The notes under the pieces are model-generated. The model ran no database searches. It saw only the letters and a program-made list of their open reading frames with translations, and had not been told where the DNA came from. From Thermoplasmata archaeon (GTDB lineage: Archaea; Thermoplasmatota; SW-10-69-26): a stretch of DNA of 7,701 nt. The number at the start of each line of letters is the position of its first letter. Within the stretch, counting starts at the first letter, position 1. Of this stretch, positions 5,024 to 7,701 are shown one piece after another. The position numbers and the translations under genes are program-made. The stretch covers positions 1 to 7,701 of the forward strand of contig PWVY01000254.1 of the NCBI GenBank assembly GCA_003561665.1, written 5' to 3'.

Positions 5024-6115
5024 ATGCGCACCTGGCTTGTCACGACCCTCATCCTCACCGCCGCGCTAGCCGGCTGCGTGGACGAACCCGCCCAAGGCGG
5101 CCTCGACCGCGAAACCCAAACCCAAGGCTGGATGATCGAAGTCACCTACCCCAACGGGACCACGCTCCAATACCACGTCACAAGCGACCCCAACAAAGCA
5201 GACACCAGCGGCAACGGCCTCACCGATTTCCAAGAATTCCACCTCGGCACCGACCCCCGCATGCTCGACACAGACAAAGACGGGCTCCTCGATGGCCCCA
5301 ACCAATGCGTCGAAGAAGGAAGCGAACGCTACGAATCCTTCCGCGAAGCAAACATCATCGAACACCCCGACGAGCCTGGCTGCTTCCTAGGAGAACAACC
5401 CCTTGAGTTCAGAGACATCCACGAATACCTCGACCCCACGGACGCCTTCACCTCGGATGGCGACAACATCGGGAACGGGCTCACCGACGGTGAAGAGATC
5501 CAAGGATGGACCGTGCACGTGCTCGGCCAAGAACCCTACTGGTCCTACAGCAACCCCGCCTACCCCGACACAAGCGGCAACGGCCTCCACGACGGCCTCG
5601 AAAAACAACTCGGCACCGACCCCCAACTTCTCGACACCGACGGGGACGGCATCGACGACCAAAGCGACGCCGCACCCCTAGGCAACCTCGTCCTCACCCT
5701 CCACCTCGACCAAGTCACCCTCCACCAAGACCAAACAACCCTCCCCAACGGAGGCGCCGACCTCGTCCTCCAAATCTTCCTCCAAGGGGAAGAACATCTC
5801 CTAGGCCCGTTCGAAATCGAGCAAGGCGAGAACACCATCGACCTCGAACACCGCATCGACGTCAGCGATCAAGCCACCGGGTTCAGCGAAGAAGGCGCAG
5901 GCGCAGGAATCTGGGAAGACAACATCCTCATCGCCTTCTGGCACGAAGAACCCGAAGGCGAACCCATCCACGTCAACGGAGACAACAACGCCATCAGCAT
6001 GATGTTCACCGCCTTCGACGACATCTGGACCGGCGACGCCGAAACCGGAGAAACCACCGGCGACGACGCCGACGTGACCTTCAACCTAAAAAGCACCGTC
6101 GAACCCATCGAATAA
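5024..6115 (+). CDS. Acidic lipoprotein with duplicated thrombospondin-type-3-like calcium repeats
   Basis: 363 residues. The signal peptide has a lipobox, LAGC at 15-18, so the mature protein should start at lipid-modified Cys18 on the outer face of the membrane. Asp/Asn/Gly-rich calcium-type loops occur at about 55-91, 138-157 and 177-213, with the DTSGNGL and LDTDxDG patterns of thrombospondin type 3 repeats. Regions 35-91 and 161-213 are copies of one another: both begin with GW, then DTSGNGL, then LGTDP and LDTD. Cys95 and Cys120, in the insert between them, may form a disulfide. The C-terminal part (about 220-363) is a separate beta-rich acidic domain with several D-D and D-N pairs (around 298-300, 319-322 and 331-333). 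It could be a C2-like calcium-binding domain, but that is a guess. One sequon is present (N44-G-T). It is the last gene of the cluster and likely binds calcium in a structural role; no catalytic motif is seen. Confidence 0.85.
   Translation: MRTWLVTTLILTAALAGCVDEPAQGGLDRETQTQGWMIEVTYPNGTTLQYHVTSDPNKADTSGNGLTDFQEFHLGTDPRMLDTDKDGLLDGPNQCVEEGSERYESFREANIIEHPDEPGCFLGEQPLEFRDIHEYLDPTDAFTSDGDNIGNGLTDGEEIQGWTVHVLGQEPYWSYSNPAYPDTSGNGLHDGLEKQLGTDPQLLDTDGDGIDDQSDAAPLGNLVLTLHLDQVTLHQDQTTLPNGGADLVLQIFLQGEEHLLGPFEIEQGENTIDLEHRIDVSDQATGFSEEGAGAGIWEDNILIAFWHEEPEGEPIHVNGDNNAISMMFTAFDDIWTGDAETGETTGDDADVTFNLKSTVEPIE
5201..5282 (+). repeat. Coding repeat, copy 1 (calcium-loop unit)
   Basis: This stretch of the lipoprotein gene recurs at 5567-5648, exactly 366 nt (122 codons) away, with shared runs such as AGCGGCAACGGCCTC and CTCGGCACCGACCCCC (5243-5258 and 5609-5624). 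Conservation at DNA level points to a fairly recent or homogenised internal duplication. Strong codon bias on similar protein sequence would also contribute. Confidence 0.65.
5567..5648 (+). repeat. Coding repeat, copy 2 (calcium-loop unit)
   Basis: Second copy of the calcium-loop unit in the lipoprotein gene, at a 366-nt offset and in the same reading frame. It ends in the more canonical loop DTDGDGIDD, where copy 1 has DTDKDGLLD. Confidence 0.65.
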
Positions 6116-6127
6116 CGCCCACCACGG

Positions 6128-6799
6128 CTAGAACGACCCCCCCTGCAACAACAAGTAGAACAACGCCACGATGGGCACCCACGTCAACACGAACGCGACC
6201 ACGCTCCAACGAACGATCTTCGACCCATCCAACGGCTTCACCGGGATCATGTTGAACGCCGCCAACACCACGTTGATGAACAACACCAACTGGAAGAAAT
6301 TCTCCGCCAACGGCAACCCCGTCCGCGCCACCTGCGACTGATCCGTCAACAACCACAACGGCAAACAAACCCCAGCAAGCACGATGTTCACCACCGGCCC
6401 CCACACCGAGATCACACCCGCCTCCCGATCACTCGCAGGACCCCGAATCACGACCGCACCCGGCGGCGCCACAACCACCCCCAACCCCGCACTCACGCCC
6501 AACGCCAACAACAACCCCCCAAACGACGCCCGAAACTCCGCCCACAACCCGTAAAACTGGGCGCTGAACTTGTGCGCCAACTCATGCAACACGAAGGCAC
6601 CGAACACGATGGCCAAACTTATCGGAAGCGCCGGCCACAAGAACACATCCCACTTGATGCCCGGATCGTGCCCCACATGTAACCCCAAGTCGATGAAGAA
6701 CGATCCGCTCAAAGCGAACGCGAACGCAGACGCCAACACGACCGTCGCGAACACAAGATGAACGATCTCCTTCCCTGAGAAACGGAACGCCTCACCCAT
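6128..6799 (-). CDS. Site-2-type intramembrane metalloprotease (peptidase family M50)
   Basis: 223 residues from the ATG at 6799, with the three M50 signatures. These are HELAH at 72-76 (zinc ligands His72 and His76, catalytic Glu73) inside a hydrophobic helix, GPVVN at 134-138, and NMIPVKPLDG at 183-192, whose Asp191 is the expected third zinc ligand. Hydrophobic stretches at about 12-32, 53-75, 94-113, 132-152, 168-186 and 199-217 fit a compact six-helix S2P core. There is no PDZ or CBS domain, so it belongs with the small archaeal/bacterial forms. Such enzymes cut transmembrane segments of substrate proteins within the membrane. The frame stays open upstream to 6874, but that part overlaps the TraB gene and is unlike M50 proteins, so I chose the ATG 2 nt after the TraB stop. 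A GGGGTG run lies only 3 nt from this ATG, so a GTG at 6805 is possible. Codons are TTG/GCG/GTG-rich. The substrate is unknown. Confidence 0.93.
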   Translation of the reverse strand: MGEAFRFSGKEIVHLVFATVVLASAFAFALSGSFFIDLGLHVGHDPGIKWDVFLWPALPISLAIVFGAFVLHELAHKFSAQFYGLWAEFRASFGGLLLALGVSAGLGVVVAPPGAVVIRGPASDREAGVISVWGPVVNIVLAGVCLPLWLLTDQSQVARTGLPLAENFFQLVLFINVVLAAFNMIPVKPLDGSKIVRWSVVAFVLTWVPIVALFYLLLQGGSF

Positions 6800-6801
6800 C
6801 C

Positions 6802-7701
6802 TCACCCCGCTAGCACCCCCAACAAGACCCCGAAGAAGCCCGCCGCATCGAACAACGCAGCGAAGCCAGCCCAACTACCCAAAATCGACCCCACATTCGT
6901 CAAGGCAGCCACTAAGATCACGCGCACCAGGTTGTTCTCGCGCATATCCCGGAACGAATAGATCTCGGAAAGCCCTTCGATGTCACCTACCCGAGGCTCT
7001 CGCTTCCACGCCTCGATCGCGCCAGCGAACCATCCAGCGGCTACGGCCGGATGCAAACTCGTCAAGGGCGAAGCCATGAACGCTGTCCCGATAGCAAGCG
7101 GATGACCTCCCGCGATGAGACAACCAATCGCGGCAAGCGTGCCCGAGAAAAGAAGGTACAACAACCCGCCTCGTAACAAGCCGCTAAAGTCCCCCGTTTG
7201 CAACCCTTGGTACGTGAGGAACGCGAACAATCCCACGACTGCAACAGCCAACCCCCAGGCGAGCGTTTTCCCCCAGGGGAACCCGCTGCTCTCATCCTCC
7301 TCCAACGCGTCCGTATCGACCCGCTCACCCTTCTCGATCCGATCTTGAACGCCCGCAAGATGGCCCGCCCCCAAGACCGCAACAACACCCCCCTCTTGCG
7401 ATGGCGTCGAGGCCTCAGCATCCGTATCCTCAAGGTTTTCCTGGGCCTCTTCGTCGTCATTAGAAATCGAAGACTGGCCCGCTTGCTCCTCACGTTCAGG
7501 CCCGTGGTTCGTGGGATCCCCTGCGGGCTTTTGGATCGGGGCTTGGTCGCTTGCTTCGAGGATGCGCGTTGCCATGAACGTGTCTCGCTCATCAATGAGC
7601 ACATGCGAGGCAGAAGGCGCCAAATCGGCGAGTTCCTCCATAGCCGCCGTGAGCGCATCTTCCTCGAGCAGTTCGTCCACCATCTCGGCGTCGAACGTTT
7701 C
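6802..7701 (-). CDS. TraB/PrgY-family membrane protein, C-terminal part (5' end outside window)
   Basis: 299 codons are visible; the frame is open to the right edge, so the N-terminal part with the GTxH-type motif is missing. The Met at 7683 is internal, because family-like sequence continues upstream of it. Visible landmarks are an EMVDELLEED helix (6-15), VLIDERDTFMA (34-44), VVAVLGAGHLAGV (106-118) and an archaeal-type C-terminal membrane domain of about four or five helices (145-298). The latter carries the GHPLAIGTAFMASPLTS region and a SLHPAVAAGW segment (199-223). TraB/PrgY proteins are named after enterococcal pheromone-shutdown factors and are related in fold to TIKI/GumN; the archaeal role is not settled. 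An unusually long Glu/Asp/Ser/Gln-rich linker (about 51-105) separates the LIDERD and GAGH motifs. The gene is followed after 2 nt by the M50 protease gene, so the two are probably cotranscribed. The promoter lies outside the window. Confidence 0.9.
   Translation of the reverse strand, partial: ETFDAEMVDELLEEDALTAAMEELADLAPSASHVLIDERDTFMATRILEASDQAPIQKPAGDPTNHGPEREEQAGQSSISNDDEEAQENLEDTDAEASTPSQEGGVVAVLGAGHLAGVQDRIEKGERVDTDALEEDESSGFPWGKTLAWGLAVAVVGLFAFLTYQGLQTGDFSGLLRGGLLYLLFSGTLAAIGCLIAGGHPLAIGTAFMASPLTSLHPAVAAGWFAGAIEAWKREPRVGDIEGLSEIYSFRDMRENNLVRVILVAALTNVGSILGSWAGFAALFDAAGFFGVLLGVLAG

Noticed and set aside
5506..6255. Arg/Pro/His-rich frame of 249 codons over the lipoprotein gene and the protease gene end
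   Set aside because: A frame-shifted reading of A/C-rich repeat-containing DNA. It crosses the convergent gene boundary, and its composition is implausible for a folded protein.
6800..6874. N-terminal extension of the M50 protease by 25 residues
   Set aside because: It would overlap the TraB gene by more than 70 nt, and the added Arg/Gly/Cys sequence does not resemble M50 N-termini. The ATG at 6799 is followed at once by family-like sequence.

Overview
The window looks like a chromosomal segment of an archaeon, probably a GC-rich member of the Thermoplasmatota or a related euryarchaeal lineage. The grounds are archaeal-style TATA elements ahead of genes, Shine-Dalgarno motifs of the GGAGG/GAGGTG type, a secreted protein ending in a PGF-CTERM-like tripartite tail, and a TraB-family membrane protein with the C-terminal membrane domain usual in archaea, next to a site-2-type M50 protease. 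The lineage assignment is an inference; there is no rRNA or other marker gene here. I see no tRNA, CRISPR array, insertion sequence or phage gene.

Layout. Positions 1-1623 (minus strand) hold the first 541 codons of a large, very hydrophobic membrane protein that runs off the left edge. It is built from two-helix units repeating every 66 residues. A 253-bp divergent intergenic region (1624-1876) separates it from a plus-strand cluster of four genes for envelope proteins: (1) a secreted beta-rich protein with a VPGPG-type C-terminal sorting tail, 1877-2794; (2) a related beta-rich ectodomain on a transmembrane helix with a long basic coiled-coil cytoplasmic tail, 2810-4132; (3) a membrane-anchored extracellular protein with two likely disulfides and a calcium-type loop, 4175-5023; (4) a lipoprotein with duplicated thrombospondin-type-3-like calcium repeats, 5024-6115. 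Spacing is short (15, 42 and 0 nt), so the four are probably one operon. It converges, with only 12 bp between stop codons, on a minus-strand pair: the 3' part of a TraB-family gene (7701-6802, cut by the right edge) followed 2 nt later by an M50 site-2-type protease gene (6799-6128).

How the genes may work together. The four plus-strand products all carry export signals and use four different ways of staying at the membrane (sorted C-terminal tail, transmembrane helix with cytoplasmic coiled coil, N-terminal helix, lipid anchor). This suggests a multi-component surface assembly, possibly with the divergently encoded repeat membrane protein. That is inference from context; none of the four has a catalytic motif I can recognise. 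The TraB-M50 pair is a separate membrane unit, plausibly for membrane proteostasis or signalling.

The plus strand is strongly enriched in A and C in two patches (about 1-700 and about 4200-6800), whichever strand is coding. Minus-strand genes there use TTG/GTG/GCG codons and plus-strand genes use CTC/ATC/AAC codons. Within the left membrane-protein gene, leucine codon choice switches almost completely from CTN to TTG along its length.
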